From positions 124,001-188,000 of the forward strand of contig NZ_LQIS01000001.1 in assembly GCF_001499905.1 (NCBI RefSeq): a stretch of DNA of 64,000 nt. The letters are read 5' to 3'. A program made the translations under genes and the position numbers. Below the pieces are notes generated by a model. It made no database searches and had not been told where the DNA came from. It saw nothing but the letters and a program-made list of their open reading frames with translations. This DNA comes from Mycobacterium sp. GA-1285. GTDB lineage: Bacteria > Actinomycetota > Actinomycetes > Mycobacteriales > Mycobacteriaceae. Of this stretch, positions 1 through 8,344 are shown in pieces. The first letter of the stretch is position 1. Every line of letters begins with the position of its first letter.

Positions 1-1014
1 CACCGGACTGTGGCGGCACTGGCTATCGTTCCGGCGCTTGTCCTGGTCGGGGGCTGCTCGTCGGGGGGTTCCGACGCGCCGGCCACCATCGCTCCCGCGC
101 AGGCCGCGGTGTCCCCGCCGGTCGCCGGCCGACCGGACGGCGCGGTGCGGCCGTTGGCCGGGGATCCGCAGGCGGCGATCGTCGACGCGGCGAGCGGCTC
201 GTTGGCGGTGCTGACGACGGACCCGGCGGGCCGATCGCAGGTCACGGTGTTTTCCAGGGCGGGCGAAGATGCTGCGACGGTGTCGCTGCCCAGCCCTGCC
301 ACCGCGGTGACCGGCGACGGCGAGGGCCATGTCTACGCGGCGACGCGCGGCGGTTACCACCGGATCGACCTGGCCGGCCGCGCCGCCACCAGGGTCGAGG
401 TCGAGGGCCGGCCGGACACTGAGTTCACCGCGATCGCACGGCGGGCTGACGGCCGGCTGGTGCTCGGCAGCGCCGACGGCGCCGTCTACACGATGGGCTC
501 GGACACGACCGTCGCCGCTGAACTGAAGATCTTCGCCCGCGTGGATGAGCTTGTCACACAGGGGAATACGGCCGTGGTACTGGATCGCGCCCAGACCTCG
601 GTGACAGCGTTGACCGAGCGCGGTGACGAGCAGGCACAGGCGCTACGCGCGGGTGAGGGTGCGACGACGATGGTCGCCGATCCGGCCGGCCGGGTGCTTG
701 TGGCCGACACCCGCGGCGACGGACTGCTGGTATTCGGCACCGACCCGCTGATCCTGCGTCAGCGGTATCCGGTGCGCGACGCCCCGTACGGCCTCGCCGG
801 GTCTTCGACGTTGGCGTGGGTGTCGCGAACAGCGGCGAACGAGGTCGTTGGTTACGATCTGGCCACCGGCATCCCCGTCGAGAAGGTGCGATATCGAACC
901 GTGCGGCAACCGAACTCCCTGGCATTCGACGAATCCTCTGGCACGCTGTATGTGGTGTCCGAATCGGGAGCGGGTGTGCAGGTGATCGTCGACGCGGCGA
1001 GAGCCCACGAATGA
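1..1014 (+). CDS. lppL: LppL-like lipoprotein with beta-propeller-type repeats (5' end cut by window)
   Basis: Predicted exported lipoprotein of about 335 residues. The first in-frame start visible is GTG at 10, but the reading frame is open to base 1 and the positively charged n-region expected of a signal peptide lies in those upstream codons (His-Arg-Thr), so the true start is probably outside the window. A hydrophobic stretch ends in the lipobox VGGC, placing the lipidated Cys near residue 16 of the GTG-started frame. The rest is rich in short Gly/Asp/Val segments typical of YncE/SMP-30-like propellers, but no catalytic motif is visible. It overlaps the next gene by ATGA and lies upstream of pyrD, the position of lppL in M. 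tuberculosis. Function is unknown. Confidence 0.75.
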   Translation, partial: HRTVAALAIVPALVLVGGCSSGGSDAPATIAPAQAAVSPPVAGRPDGAVRPLAGDPQAAIVDAASGSLAVLTTDPAGRSQVTVFSRAGEDAATVSLPSPATAVTGDGEGHVYAATRGGYHRIDLAGRAATRVEVEGRPDTEFTAIARRADGRLVLGSADGAVYTMGSDTTVAAELKIFARVDELVTQGNTAVVLDRAQTSVTALTERGDEQAQALRAGEGATTMVADPAGRVLVADTRGDGLLVFGTDPLILRQRYPVRDAPYGLAGSSTLAWVSRTAANEVVGYDLATGIPVEKVRYRTVRQPNSLAFDESSGTLYVVSESGAGVQVIVDAARAHE

Positions 1015-1280
1015 GCGCGATTCACCGCGGACGGATGCCGGCGGCTTGGGAGGACGTCGTCCAGGCCGACCCCTCGGACGACTACGAATGGATTCCGCTG
1101 CGGCTCCCGCCGGATGTCACGCGTGTCAGCGCCTCGACCCGGTTGTCGATCGAGGCCGAGTACCGCGGTTGGGAACTCACCCGCGTGCGGCTGTACACGG
1201 ACGGTTCGCGGCGAGTGTTGTTGCGGCGCAAGAAGACCGCGGCCGGCCGGGCGAACACCCCCGAGCAGCCCGCACAGTGA
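1011..1280 (+). CDS. DUF5703-family small protein
   Basis: An 89-residue protein starting at ATG 1011, whose first bases overlap the TGA of the lipoprotein gene (ATGA). The same frame is open further upstream, but the overlap start fits the tight operon. The core ([12 protein letters not shown], then [19 protein letters not shown]) resembles the short actinobacterial DUF5703 family as I remember it, with the conserved Trp-Glu and DGSRRV segments. The family has no known function. It ends 7 bases before pyrD, so it is probably co-transcribed with lppL and pyrD. A Lys/Arg-rich tail follows the domain. Confidence 0.75.
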   Translation: MSAIHRGRMPAAWEDVVQADPSDDYEWIPLRLPPDVTRVSASTRLSIEAEYRGWELTRVRLYTDGSRRVLLRRKKTAAGRANTPEQPAQ

Positions 1281-1287
1281 TCGCGTG

Positions 1288-2346
1288 ATGTACGGCGCGC
1301 TGCGGCGGGCGCTGTTTCTCGTTGCGCCCGAACGGATCCACACGTTCGTGTTCGCCGTGCTCAGGATCGTCACTTATCCGTCGTGGCCGCGGCGCGCTCT
1401 GAAACGGTGGTTGGGACCCCGCGATCCGATACTGGCGAGCACCGTCTTCGGCGTCCGGTTCCCCGGCCCGCTGGGTCTTGCCGCCGGCTTCGACAAGGAC
1501 GGGAGCGGACTGCACACGTGGGGCGCGCTGGGCTTCGGGTACGCCGAGGTGGGCACGGTGACCGCGCAGGCTCAGCCCGGCAATCCGAAGCCGCGCATGT
1601 TCCGGCTACCCGAGGACCGCGCGTTGTTGAATCGGATGGGATTCAACAACCACGGTGCGGGAGAACTTGCGGTGCGGCTGGCCCGGCACCTTCCCGATGT
1701 CCCGATCGGGGTGAACATCGGGAAGACGAAGGTCACCCCGGCTGAGGCGGCGGTTCAGGACTACGCCACATCCGCTCGGCTGCTGGGACCGCTGGCGGCG
1801 TACGTGGTGGTCAACGTCAGCTCACCGAACAGTCCGGGGCTGCGCGACCTGCAGGCGGTGTCGTCCCTTCGTCCGATCCTGACCGCAGTCCTGGCGGCGA
1901 CGTCGACACCGGTGCTGGTGAAGATCGCACCGGACCTGTCCGACGAAGATGTCGACGAAATCGCCGATCTGGCAGTCGAACTCGGCCTGGCAGGCATCGT
2001 CGCCACCAACACGACGGTGTCGCGTGACGGCTTGGTCACCCCGGGTCTCGACGATCTGGGGCCGGGCGGCATCTCAGGGCGGCCGGTGGCCGGGCGTTCG
2101 GTGGAGGTGCTGCGCAGGCTCCATCGCCGCGTCGGAAACCGGCTGGTGCTGATCAGCGTCGGTGGCATCGAAACCGCCGACGACGCCTGGGACCGGATCA
2201 CTTCCGGGGCCTCTTTGTTGCAGGGGTACACCGCGTTCGTGTACGGCGGCGGGCTGTGGGCCAAGCGCATTCACGACGGCATCGCCCGCCGCCTTCACGA
2301 GGAGGGCTTCGGCTCACTGGCCGAAGCGGTGGGTTCGGCGGCCTAA
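1288..2346 (+). CDS. pyrD: Dihydroorotate dehydrogenase, class 2 (quinone-dependent)
   Basis: A 352-residue FMN enzyme that oxidises dihydroorotate to orotate in pyrimidine synthesis, passing electrons to membrane quinone. ATG 1288 was chosen because [15 protein letters not shown] matches the usual N-terminal membrane-contact helix of class 2 enzymes; GTG 1285 is an alternative. Visible family motifs in order are [10 protein letters not shown] (FMN loop), [29 protein letters not shown] (with the catalytic Ser typical of class 2), [20 protein letters not shown] and [12 protein letters not shown] near the C-terminal phosphate-binding site. Length is normal. It follows the DUF5703 gene by 7 bases and its stop overlaps a small minus-strand gene. 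Confidence 0.97.
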   Translation: MYGALRRALFLVAPERIHTFVFAVLRIVTYPSWPRRALKRWLGPRDPILASTVFGVRFPGPLGLAAGFDKDGSGLHTWGALGFGYAEVGTVTAQAQPGNPKPRMFRLPEDRALLNRMGFNNHGAGELAVRLARHLPDVPIGVNIGKTKVTPAEAAVQDYATSARLLGPLAAYVVVNVSSPNSPGLRDLQAVSSLRPILTAVLAATSTPVLVKIAPDLSDEDVDEIADLAVELGLAGIVATNTTVSRDGLVTPGLDDLGPGGISGRPVAGRSVEVLRRLHRRVGNRLVLISVGGIETADDAWDRITSGASLLQGYTAFVYGGGLWAKRIHDGIARRLHEEGFGSLAEAVGSAA

Positions 2347-2471
2347 CCGGCGCGCTTGCGTTTGCGGATGAACTCACCCGCCTCGGCTTCGCGCTGACGC
2401 TTCTCAGCGCGCCGGTCCTTGAGGGACCGTTCGGCCTTCTTCAGGCTTCTTCCCGGTTTCTTGTCAGCCAT
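2343..2471 (-). CDS. 42-residue very basic hypothetical protein
   Basis: A short gene reading ATG 2471 to TAG 2343, 42 residues. The protein begins [19 protein letters not shown] and ends FIRKRKRAG. It is rich in Lys/Arg and Glu and probably helical, with no membrane segment or known domain. Support for being real: a strong ribosome-binding site (AAGGAG, 6-7 bases upstream of the ATG), high-GC third positions, and a position filling an otherwise empty gap between pyrD (4-base-scale convergent overlap at 2343-2346) and the PEBP gene. The composition suggests nucleic-acid or ribosome contact, but that is inference; the function is unknown. Confidence 0.7.
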   Translation of the reverse strand: MADKKPGRSLKKAERSLKDRRAEKRQREAEAGEFIRKRKRAG

Positions 2472-2575
2472 TGTCGCTCCTTCAGCAGAAGTGGCAATCA
2501 CTCAGCTGCGACCATACGTCAGTTCCTCGGAAAAGCCAGTCGTGCAGGTAATCGGAGCGCGCAGAGCCGATTTCG

Positions 2576-3106
2576 CTACTTCTGCTCGTAGGTCGCGTGG
2601 ATCAGCGCCCGCGCGATCGCGTGCTGGAACAGGTTGAAACCCAGGTATGCCGGAGTCGCATCCTCAGGCAGATCGAGCTTTTCGACGCCGACGGCGTGCA
2701 CGGCGACGATGTAACGGTGCGGGCCGTGCCCCGGCGGCGGGGCGGCACCAATGAAGCGCTTGAGGCCGGCGTCGTTGCGCAGCGTGAGCGCATCACCGGG
2801 AAGCCCGCTGCCGTCACCTGCGCCCGCGGGCAGTTCCGTCACGGTGGCGGGCAGGTTCGCCACCGCCCAATGCCAGAAGCCGGACGCGGTCGGGGCGTCG
2901 GGGTCGTAGACCGTGACGGCGAAGCTGCGGGTCTCCTCGGGGAAACCTGACCACGTCAGATGCGGCGAGACGTCGCTGCCCCCAGCGCCCATGATGCCGC
3001 TGACCTGGTCATTAGTCAGCGTCCCGCCGTCGGTGAAGGTATCCGAGGACACCGTGAACGTGGGCAGCTCGGGGAGGAACTCGTACGGGTTGTAGTCAAA
3101 CGCCAT
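2576..3106 (-). CDS. PEBP / YbhB-YbcL family protein (TB18.6-like)
   Basis: A 176-residue cytoplasmic protein of the phosphatidylethanolamine-binding / Raf-kinase-inhibitor-like family. The family ligand pocket motifs are visible: [19 protein letters not shown] with the DPDAPT segment shortly after, the [10 protein letters not shown] segment, and [17 protein letters not shown] near the C-terminus. The length is usual for bacterial YbhB proteins. The position between pyrD and the M20 peptidase gene corresponds to Rv2140c (TB18.6). Bacterial members bind small anionic or lipid ligands, and their role is not settled. It lies 18 bases downstream of the M20 peptidase gene on the same strand, so the two may be co-transcribed. 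Confidence 0.92.
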   Translation of the reverse strand: MAFDYNPYEFLPELPTFTVSSDTFTDGGTLTNDQVSGIMGAGGSDVSPHLTWSGFPEETRSFAVTVYDPDAPTASGFWHWAVANLPATVTELPAGAGDGSGLPGDALTLRNDAGLKRFIGAAPPPGHGPHRYIVAVHAVGVEKLDLPEDATPAYLGFNLFQHAIARALIHATYEQK

Positions 3107-3124
3107 GACTCGTCCTTTCGTCTA

Positions 3125-4459
3125 TCAGCAGTTCAGCAGGAAGTGTTCGAGGACCTGGGTACCGAACTTCAACGCGTCAACGGGTACCCGTTCGTCGACG
3201 CCGTGGAACAACGCGGTGAAGTCCAGATCCGGCGGTAATCGCAGCGGCGCGAACCCGAAGCAGCGAATCCCCAACTGCGCGAAGGCCTTTGCATCCGTTC
3301 CGCCGGAAAGCATGTACGGCACGATGCGGGCGTCGGGATCCACGGACAGGATCGCGCCGTTCATCGCGTCGACGAGATCGCCGTCGAAGGTGGTCTCGTA
3401 GGACGGCAGTTCGGTGACCCACTCACGGGTGACGTTCGGGCCGATCAGCTCGTCCACCTCGCGTTCGAAGGCGGCCTGGCGCCCGGGCAGGATGCGACAG
3501 TCCACCACGGCTTCGGCGGACGCCGGGATGACGTTGGCCTTGTAACCGGCCTTGAGCATCGTCGGATTGGCGGTGTCGCGCAGGGTGGCGCCGACCACGC
3601 GGGCGATCGGACCCAGCTTGGCGATCGCGCCGGCCAGATCCGGCGAGTCGATGTCGAACGAATAGCCGGTCTCCTCGGTGACAGCCTGCAGGAATTGGCC
3701 GACCGCGTCGGTCATCACCAGCGGGAACTCGTGGCGGCCGAGTTTGGCGACCGCTTCGGCGACCGCGGTGACGGAGTTGCTGTCGTGGATCATCGAGCCG
3801 TGGCCCGCGTGGCTGCGCGCGGTCAGCTTCATCCAGTTCATCGACTTCTCGGCCGTCTCGACCAGGTAGAGCCGTCGCTCCCCGCCGTCCTTGCGCGGCA
3901 CCGTCAACGAGAAGCCGCCGACCTCGCCGACGGCCTCGCTGACGCCGGCGAAGAGGTCAGGCCGGTGCTTGACCAGCCAGTGTGAGCCGAACCGGCCGCC
4001 GGCCTCCTCGTCGGACAGGAACGCGAAGATCAGGTCGCGGGGCGGGGTGATGCCGGCGCGTTTGAAGTGCCGCGCGATCGCGATCAGCATGCCGCACATG
4101 TCCTTCATATCGACCGCGCCGCGGCCCCACACGTAGCCGTTCTCGACCGCGCCGGAGAACGGGTGCACGCTCCAGTCGGACGCCTCGGCGGGTACCACGT
4201 CGAGGTGGCCGTGCAGTAGCAGCGACCCGCGCGAGCTGTCGGCCCCCTCGAGCCGGGCGAACACATTGCCCCTGCCCGGCGCCCCCGCCTCCACGTATTC
4301 GGTCGTATAGCCGACCTCTTCGAGTTGCGCGGCCACCCAGTGGGCGCATTCGGCCTCACCCTTGGTGGTGGCCGGGTCACCGGTGTTGGACGTGTCGAAC
4401 CGGATGAGCGCGCTTACGAGGTCGACGACCTCCGCTTCGGCGTTGACGGGACCAGTCAC
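3125..4459 (-). CDS. M20 family zinc metallopeptidase (DapE/ArgE/CPG2-like)
   Basis: A 444-residue cytoplasmic hydrolase of the M20 family, which cleaves amide bonds of N-acyl amino acids or small peptides. Metal-site motifs are visible: LLLHGHLDVVPAE (His and catalytic Asp), GRGAVDMKDMCG (bridging Asp), LSDEEAGG (catalytic Glu and metal Glu), and a C-terminal FHGVDERVP-type His. A GGTDAKAF segment lies before the last metal ligand. M. tuberculosis calls the syntenic gene dapE2, but substrate cannot be read from sequence: M20 paralogues include succinyl-diaminopimelate desuccinylases, carnosinases and aminoacylases. The start ATG 4459 gives a normal N-terminus. A leu tRNA follows upstream on the other strand. 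Confidence 0.9.
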   Translation of the reverse strand: MTGPVNAEAEVVDLVSALIRFDTSNTGDPATTKGEAECAHWVAAQLEEVGYTTEYVEAGAPGRGNVFARLEGADSSRGSLLLHGHLDVVPAEASDWSVHPFSGAVENGYVWGRGAVDMKDMCGMLIAIARHFKRAGITPPRDLIFAFLSDEEAGGRFGSHWLVKHRPDLFAGVSEAVGEVGGFSLTVPRKDGGERRLYLVETAEKSMNWMKLTARSHAGHGSMIHDSNSVTAVAEAVAKLGRHEFPLVMTDAVGQFLQAVTEETGYSFDIDSPDLAGAIAKLGPIARVVGATLRDTANPTMLKAGYKANVIPASAEAVVDCRILPGRQAAFEREVDELIGPNVTREWVTELPSYETTFDGDLVDAMNGAILSVDPDARIVPYMLSGGTDAKAFAQLGIRCFGFAPLRLPPDLDFTALFHGVDERVPVDALKFGTQVLEHFLLNC

Positions 4460-4522
4460 AGTGCTAATGGGTAGTGCTCCTCTCGTCCGCCACCATTCGT
4501 ACCATTGACCTGCCAGCTGGGT

Positions 4523-4552
4523 TTGGGTCCGCCTCGGGTGATCCGATAGCCT
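4523..4552 (+). promoter_or_regulatory. Candidate promoter of the leucine tRNA gene
   Basis: TTGGGT at 4523-4528 and TAGCCT at 4547-4552 are separated by 18 bases, a fair match to a housekeeping mycobacterial promoter (TTGnnn / TAnnnT). Transcription would start near 4559, about 10 bases before the mature tRNA 5' end. This is based on pattern and position only. Confidence 0.4.
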
Positions 4553-4568
4553 TAGCTGCCCGCAACGA

Positions 4569-4654
4569 GTCCGAGTGGCGGAATGGCAGACGCGCTAGCT
4601 TGAGGTGCTAGTGCCCTATTAACGGGCGTGGGGGTTCAAGTCCCCCCTCGGACA
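4569..4654 (+). tRNA. tRNA-Leu, anticodon GAG
   Basis: An 86-base class II tRNA. The acceptor stem pairs GTCCGAG (4569-4575) with CTCGGAC (4647-4653), with discriminator A at 4654; CCA is not encoded. The anticodon arm CTAGC/GCTAG closes the loop TTGAGGT, giving anticodon GAG at 4602-4604 (Leu, CUC/CUU). A variable arm TGCCC...GGGCG marks class II, and the T-arm GGGGGTTCAAGTCCCCC is canonical. A degenerate tyrosine-recombinase gene begins 28 bases downstream, so this tRNA is a likely old integration site. Confidence 0.97.
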
Positions 4655-4681
4655 CAACACTCACCGGCCGTATCCTCGCAC

Positions 4682-5512
4682 TTAGATGGCGGTTTTCGTG
4701 CGTTTTCGGCGACGGTCAACGGGCGCTTTGGACACACTTTGGACACTATCTGCGATCTTCGCGTCGAGATTGACCGCAACCGCATCAAGGTCGCTGTCGA
4801 ACAAGTCGGCGTAGATCTGCAGCGTCACGCTCGGGTCTTTTTGGCCGAGCATCCGCGACACCGCAAGGACATTCGCCCCCGAGGAGACGGCCAAGCTCGC
4901 GCACGTGTGCCGCAGATCGTGCGGCGTGATCGTCTGCACCTTGTGCGCTCGACCGCCCGTTGAACCATCCCGTCGAGTCGTAGCTGGGACGCTTCAAGTA
5001 CCCGCCGTTTCGCGCCGGGAACAGTAGATCGCCCGCGGAGCGGCCATCGCACCGTGCCGCCAGCCGAGACAGCACCGACGCCGCCACCGGCACCGTACGA
5101 TTCTCTTTGCTCTTCGTCTGCCCGACCTCGAACTCCTGCCCCACTCAACGGCGTTGCGGTGCACCGGAATACGGTGTATCAGGAACTCGACCTCGGCGAC
5201 GGTGAGCGCGATCGCCTCACCCCACCGCAGTAAATGCGAGTGTCAGCACCAGGTCGGCGTGACGGCCGGGTTCCTCGGCTAACCGACACACGTCGGCCTC
5301 GGTGAGGTGGACCTGGCGTTCCGGTGCCTTTTCGGTTTCTCGCCGCGCTTGAACCGACGTGCCCGGATTGAAAGCCAGTGCGCGGTGCTCGACCGCATCG
5401 TCGAGGATGCCGATTGCGCGGTTGACACTGTGGCGGTCGACCCGTTGCGGGTCATCGACGCGGCCCACGCCTTGACGTCCAAGCTGTCGACCTTATTCAC
5501 CGGGACGCCAGG
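4682..5512 (-). pseudogene. Degenerate phage-type tyrosine recombinase (integrase)
   Basis: Read right to left, the integrase is spread over three frames. An N-terminal piece (VDSLDVKAWAASMTRNG, about 5460-5510) shifts frame near 5425 into NRAIGILDDAVEHRALAFN. A TGA at about 5218 breaks LVLTLAFTAVG from WGEAIALTVAEVEFL, a shift near 5145 leads to GQEFEVGQTKSKENRTVPV, and another near 4955 leads to the intact C-terminus. That C-terminus carries HDLRHTCASLAVSSG, the helix with SRMLGQKDPSVTLQIYADL and the expected Tyr, so the catalytic box is recognisable. At least four frame breaks make it nonfunctional. It abuts tRNA-Leu and marks a relic of an integrated element. Confidence 0.85.
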
Positions 5513-5524
5513 TGCCAGCATTGG

Positions 5525-5665
5525 GTGACGCTGTGCACGCACGACGAGGGCAGGATCGAGGTGCTCGTCGCGGTGCCTGACGAGACGGCCGTATCGCTGA
5601 CCGAGATCGGGCACCGCACCGAGGTCGACAACGACGCCGACAAGCGACCCGCCTGGTTTTACTAA
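5525..5665 (+). pseudogene. Unrecognised C-terminal gene fragment
   Basis: A short plus-strand frame from GTG 5525 to TAA 5665 codes 46 residues (starts VTLCTHDEGRIEVLVAVPDE, ends DADKRPAWFY). The frame is also open back to about 5480 without a better start. It has balanced protein-like composition, unlike the antisense frame here, which belongs to the degraded integrase leader. I do not recognise the family. It may be the tail of a gene truncated when the mobile element decayed, or a chance frame. Confidence 0.3.
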
Positions 5666-5706
5666 CCCGGATTGACGCACACCATCACGGAGGTACGTTT
5701 CGGTGC

Positions 5707-6207
5707 ATGCCGCTGCATTACGTTGACCCGCACAAGAAGCACAGCCGCCGGTATGACGCTTGGGTAAGTTTCAGCCGTTCACGTCCCGGACAGTTCTTAG
5801 CGCACCACCTTTGGCCTCGTATCGACCCATGGTTGTACCGCGCAACCGGCGGGCGCTATCCATCCATCTTTGGCGGGCCTTCCACGGCCCCGCTGTTGAC
5901 AACGGGTGCGAAGTCGGGACAACCGCGGGAGCACCAAATCACCTACTTTCATGATGGACCCGATCCCATCGTGACTGCCTCAAACTACGGCGGCCCGAAA
6001 CACCCCCAGTGGTACTACAACCTCAAGGCGCACCCTGAATGCGAACTGGGCGACGAAAAATTTCTGGCCAGTGAGATCACCGACCCCGACGAATACGCAC
6101 GTGTCTATGGGCTTGCGGAGCAGGTCTACGCCGGTTGGAGCGACTATCGCCAAAAGACCGACCCGATTGGCCGCCACATCCCTGTCTTTCGGCTCAAACC
6201 GCGGTAG
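5707..6207 (+). CDS. Deazaflavin (F420)-dependent nitroreductase / quinone-reductase family protein
   Basis: A 166-residue protein of the split-barrel DDN/F420H2-dependent reductase family, abundant in mycobacteria. Family hallmarks are the N-terminal amphipathic part followed by STAPLLTTGAKSGQPREHQI, the GPDPIVTASNYGGPKHPQWYYNL segment (F420-binding loop, shown here only as a pattern) and a C-terminal YRQKTDPIGRHIPVFRL. Related enzymes reduce quinones or nitroimidazoles; the substrate here is unknown. ATG 5707 fits the normal family N-terminus. Codon use is less GC-rich than in flanking core genes, and the gene sits between the integrase relic and a cyclase gene, consistent with acquisition. 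Confidence 0.85.
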   Translation: MPLHYVDPHKKHSRRYDAWVSFSRSRPGQFLAHHLWPRIDPWLYRATGGRYPSIFGGPSTAPLLTTGAKSGQPREHQITYFHDGPDPIVTASNYGGPKHPQWYYNLKAHPECELGDEKFLASEITDPDEYARVYGLAEQVYAGWSDYRQKTDPIGRHIPVFRLKPR

Positions 6208-6450
6208 CGGGCTAGTAGACGCGGGGCCGGGCAGGCCGCGCCAACAAATATTCGACCCCCACCACCCAAAGAATGAGGGCATCCCCCATCTGACTGCCGC
6301 CGCGGTAGTCAGGAATTTTCGAGCTGCGGATTTCTTCGGCCGGATAGGGCCGAGCTCGGGGCTGCGAGGGGGGGCGGCGTCCTGCAACGGCGCATATAGA
6401 TGGACCGTCAAACACGGATGACAACGTGGCCAGCCATTTAGTCTCCGGGC
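6208..6450. other. Intergenic spacer of about 240 bases
   Basis: No coding frame with protein-like composition, no RNA gene and no clear promoter pair was seen between the reductase and the cyclase genes. Base composition is mixed, with short AT-rich runs (for example around 6241-6260). It presumably holds the cyclase promoter. Confidence 0.4.
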
Positions 6451-7971
6451 ATGGATCACATCTGGCAGTGGACGTGGGATCGGTACGGACCGAGATACTC
6501 GTGGGCGACGTCGGTACTGACGTTCGCCTCGTCACTGCCGCCCTACCTTTTTTGGTCATTCGTTGTTGTCGCTTTCGAGAAGTCCAGTCACTACGTCGAG
6601 GTGACCGTCGTGGCCTGTGTCGCCGTGCTGGTGCTGGCGTTAGTCATGGTTCTTCCCGGCAGCCGTTTCCGTCTTGCGCAACGGTGGGCGGCGGGCGATG
6701 AGGTCGATCGTGAAGCGGCACTGAAAGACACGTACGCATGGACTCGTGCGACGGGTGTTCGAGCTTTGTGGTTCTTCCCTGTTTGGGCTGCACTTCTCTT
6801 GATCGTTGTTGCTGTGATCGCCGGAGCGAGCGGCTGGCGGCTTGTCCAATACGGGATTGTGGGCGCCGTCGCCGCCGGAATCGGCACGGTGCTAATCGGC
6901 ACGCACACCTTTGGGGAAGGAGCAATGCGACCGGCCAGGGCCGCCCTCTCCGGGGACACCGCGGTTGGAGATTCCCTCCCACGGTCTCGCCCGACTTTTG
7001 CCGCTTGGTTAGAACTATCAATCCTGGGTTCCATGTTCGTTTCCTCCGTACTGGGCGCCATGTTGGCCACTGTGCTCGGTCGGAGTGGCGAGTCCCCCGT
7101 ACTGGCTGTGGTGATCGGATGCGCGTTGACGCTTGGCTTGGGAGTGCCGATCACCGTCGGCGCCGTCGTCTCACCATCACTGAAACCCATTCGCGACCTC
7201 GCCGCAGGAACGGAACGTGTCGCGGCTGGCGATTACACACAACGGGTGCTGGTGGTCCAAGACGATGACCTCGGTGCGCTGGCGGCGTCGTTCAACCGGA
7301 TGCAGGCGGGTTTGGCTGAGCGGCAACGCCTTCAAGCCGCGTTCGGCACCTATGTGGACGCCACACTTGCAACACGTCTGCTCGAACAGGGTGACGATGT
7401 GTTCAGCGGTGAGCGTCGCGAGGTGACAGTGATGTTCGTCGATGTTCGCGACTTCACCGCTTTCGCCGAGGCGAACACCGCCGAAGACACGGTCTCCCGC
7501 CTCAACGCCTTATTCGAAATCGTGGTGCCTGCCGTCGTCGACGCCGGTGGGCACGTCAACAAGTTTCTCGGCGACGGCGCGCTGGCGGTCTTCGGCGCCC
7601 CGAACGACCTCGCGGATCATGCCGACGCCGCGTTGAGTGCCGCGGTTCTGATTCACCGGCTCGTCGTCGAACGATTCGGTGGCGCCCTTCGGATTGGCCT
7701 CGGGATCAACACCGGTGTGGTGATCGCGGGCACCATCGGCGGCGGCGGCAAGCTCGAATTCACTTTGATCGGTGATGCCGTCAACGTCGCCGCCCGCGTC
7801 GAGCAACTCACCAAAACCACCGGCGATGCGATTCTTCTCACACACCAGACCGTTGACGCCCTGAATGGTCGATCGCCCAGACTAATCGACCGGGGCTCCC
7901 ACGCCCTCAAGGGGAAGTCATCCCCGGTGCAGATTTTCGGTCTAGACCCAAAGGGCGGCGCTGATTCCTAG
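6451..7971 (+). CDS. Membrane-bound class III adenylate cyclase with HAMP domain
   Basis: A 506-residue integral membrane cyclase making cAMP from ATP at the cytoplasmic face. The N-terminal ~250 residues hold about six hydrophobic helices, followed by a HAMP linker (PIRDLAAGTERVAAGDY onward) at about 250-300 and a class III cyclase domain at about 315-495. Catalytic residues are present: both metal Asp in FVDVRDFTAF (about 326-332), FLGDGALAVFG, the substrate-specifying Lys and following Asp in GGKLEFTLIGDAVN, and Asn/Arg in AVNVAARVEQL. The layout matches the Rv1318c/Rv1319c/Rv1320c/Rv3645 group. The trigger sensed by the membrane domain is unknown. GC is lower than in neighbours. Confidence 0.93.
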   Translation: MDHIWQWTWDRYGPRYSWATSVLTFASSLPPYLFWSFVVVAFEKSSHYVEVTVVACVAVLVLALVMVLPGSRFRLAQRWAAGDEVDREAALKDTYAWTRATGVRALWFFPVWAALLLIVVAVIAGASGWRLVQYGIVGAVAAGIGTVLIGTHTFGEGAMRPARAALSGDTAVGDSLPRSRPTFAAWLELSILGSMFVSSVLGAMLATVLGRSGESPVLAVVIGCALTLGLGVPITVGAVVSPSLKPIRDLAAGTERVAAGDYTQRVLVVQDDDLGALAASFNRMQAGLAERQRLQAAFGTYVDATLATRLLEQGDDVFSGERREVTVMFVDVRDFTAFAEANTAEDTVSRLNALFEIVVPAVVDAGGHVNKFLGDGALAVFGAPNDLADHADAALSAAVLIHRLVVERFGGALRIGLGINTGVVIAGTIGGGGKLEFTLIGDAVNVAARVEQLTKTTGDAILLTHQTVDALNGRSPRLIDRGSHALKGKSSPVQIFGLDPKGGADS

Positions 7972-8031
7972 GTCGTTCGAGCTGAGGCGACGGCGAAGAG
8001 CCGCCATTCGCCGGGCACACCCCTGACGCGA

Positions 8032-8259
8032 TCACAAGGTCGCGCAGCGTACCCGGGTGCTCAGCTTCGGCCACAGCACCTCGTCTTCGGCAGCGTGGTG
8101 GTGGTGCAGCACTGAGATCATGTTATTCAGATATGCACCGACGGTGCGGGCCCGGTTCGTGTCGCCTGGATCGACGTCGCGGATGAGCCTCGTCAGATTG
8201 TCAAACTCGGCCCGGAATGTCCGGTGAATCATCGCCATCTGAAATGGATCGCTTGGCAT
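8032..8259 (-). pseudogene. Truncated hemerythrin-domain gene (N-terminal part only)
   Basis: A 75-residue frame begins MPSDPFQMAMIHRTFRAEFD and includes VLHHHHAAEDEVLWPKL, the first half of a di-iron hemerythrin bundle. Related mycobacterial proteins run to about 200 residues and supply further His/Glu ligands from the missing C-terminal half, so this product cannot form the usual site. The frame ends in a few unrelated residues (RCATL) just 60 bases from the cyclase gene end, suggesting a deletion or recombination joint near 8032-8045. Hemerythrin-like proteins are linked to O2/NO handling, a suggestive neighbour for nitrate reductase, but it looks like a relic. Confidence 0.7.
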
Positions 8260-8344
8260 GGCAAACCCCCCATCCGCCAGGACCGCCTAATCATAAGACG
8301 TGGCCGATGGACGGGTCGGCAAATGGGATCACGCGCGAGGAGCT

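Noticed and set aside
4631..4660. An exact direct repeat of the tRNA 3' end marking the far edge of the island
   Set aside because: Searched by eye near 5.6-8.1 kb and at 13.8 and 24.2 kb without a match, so no att pair is claimed.
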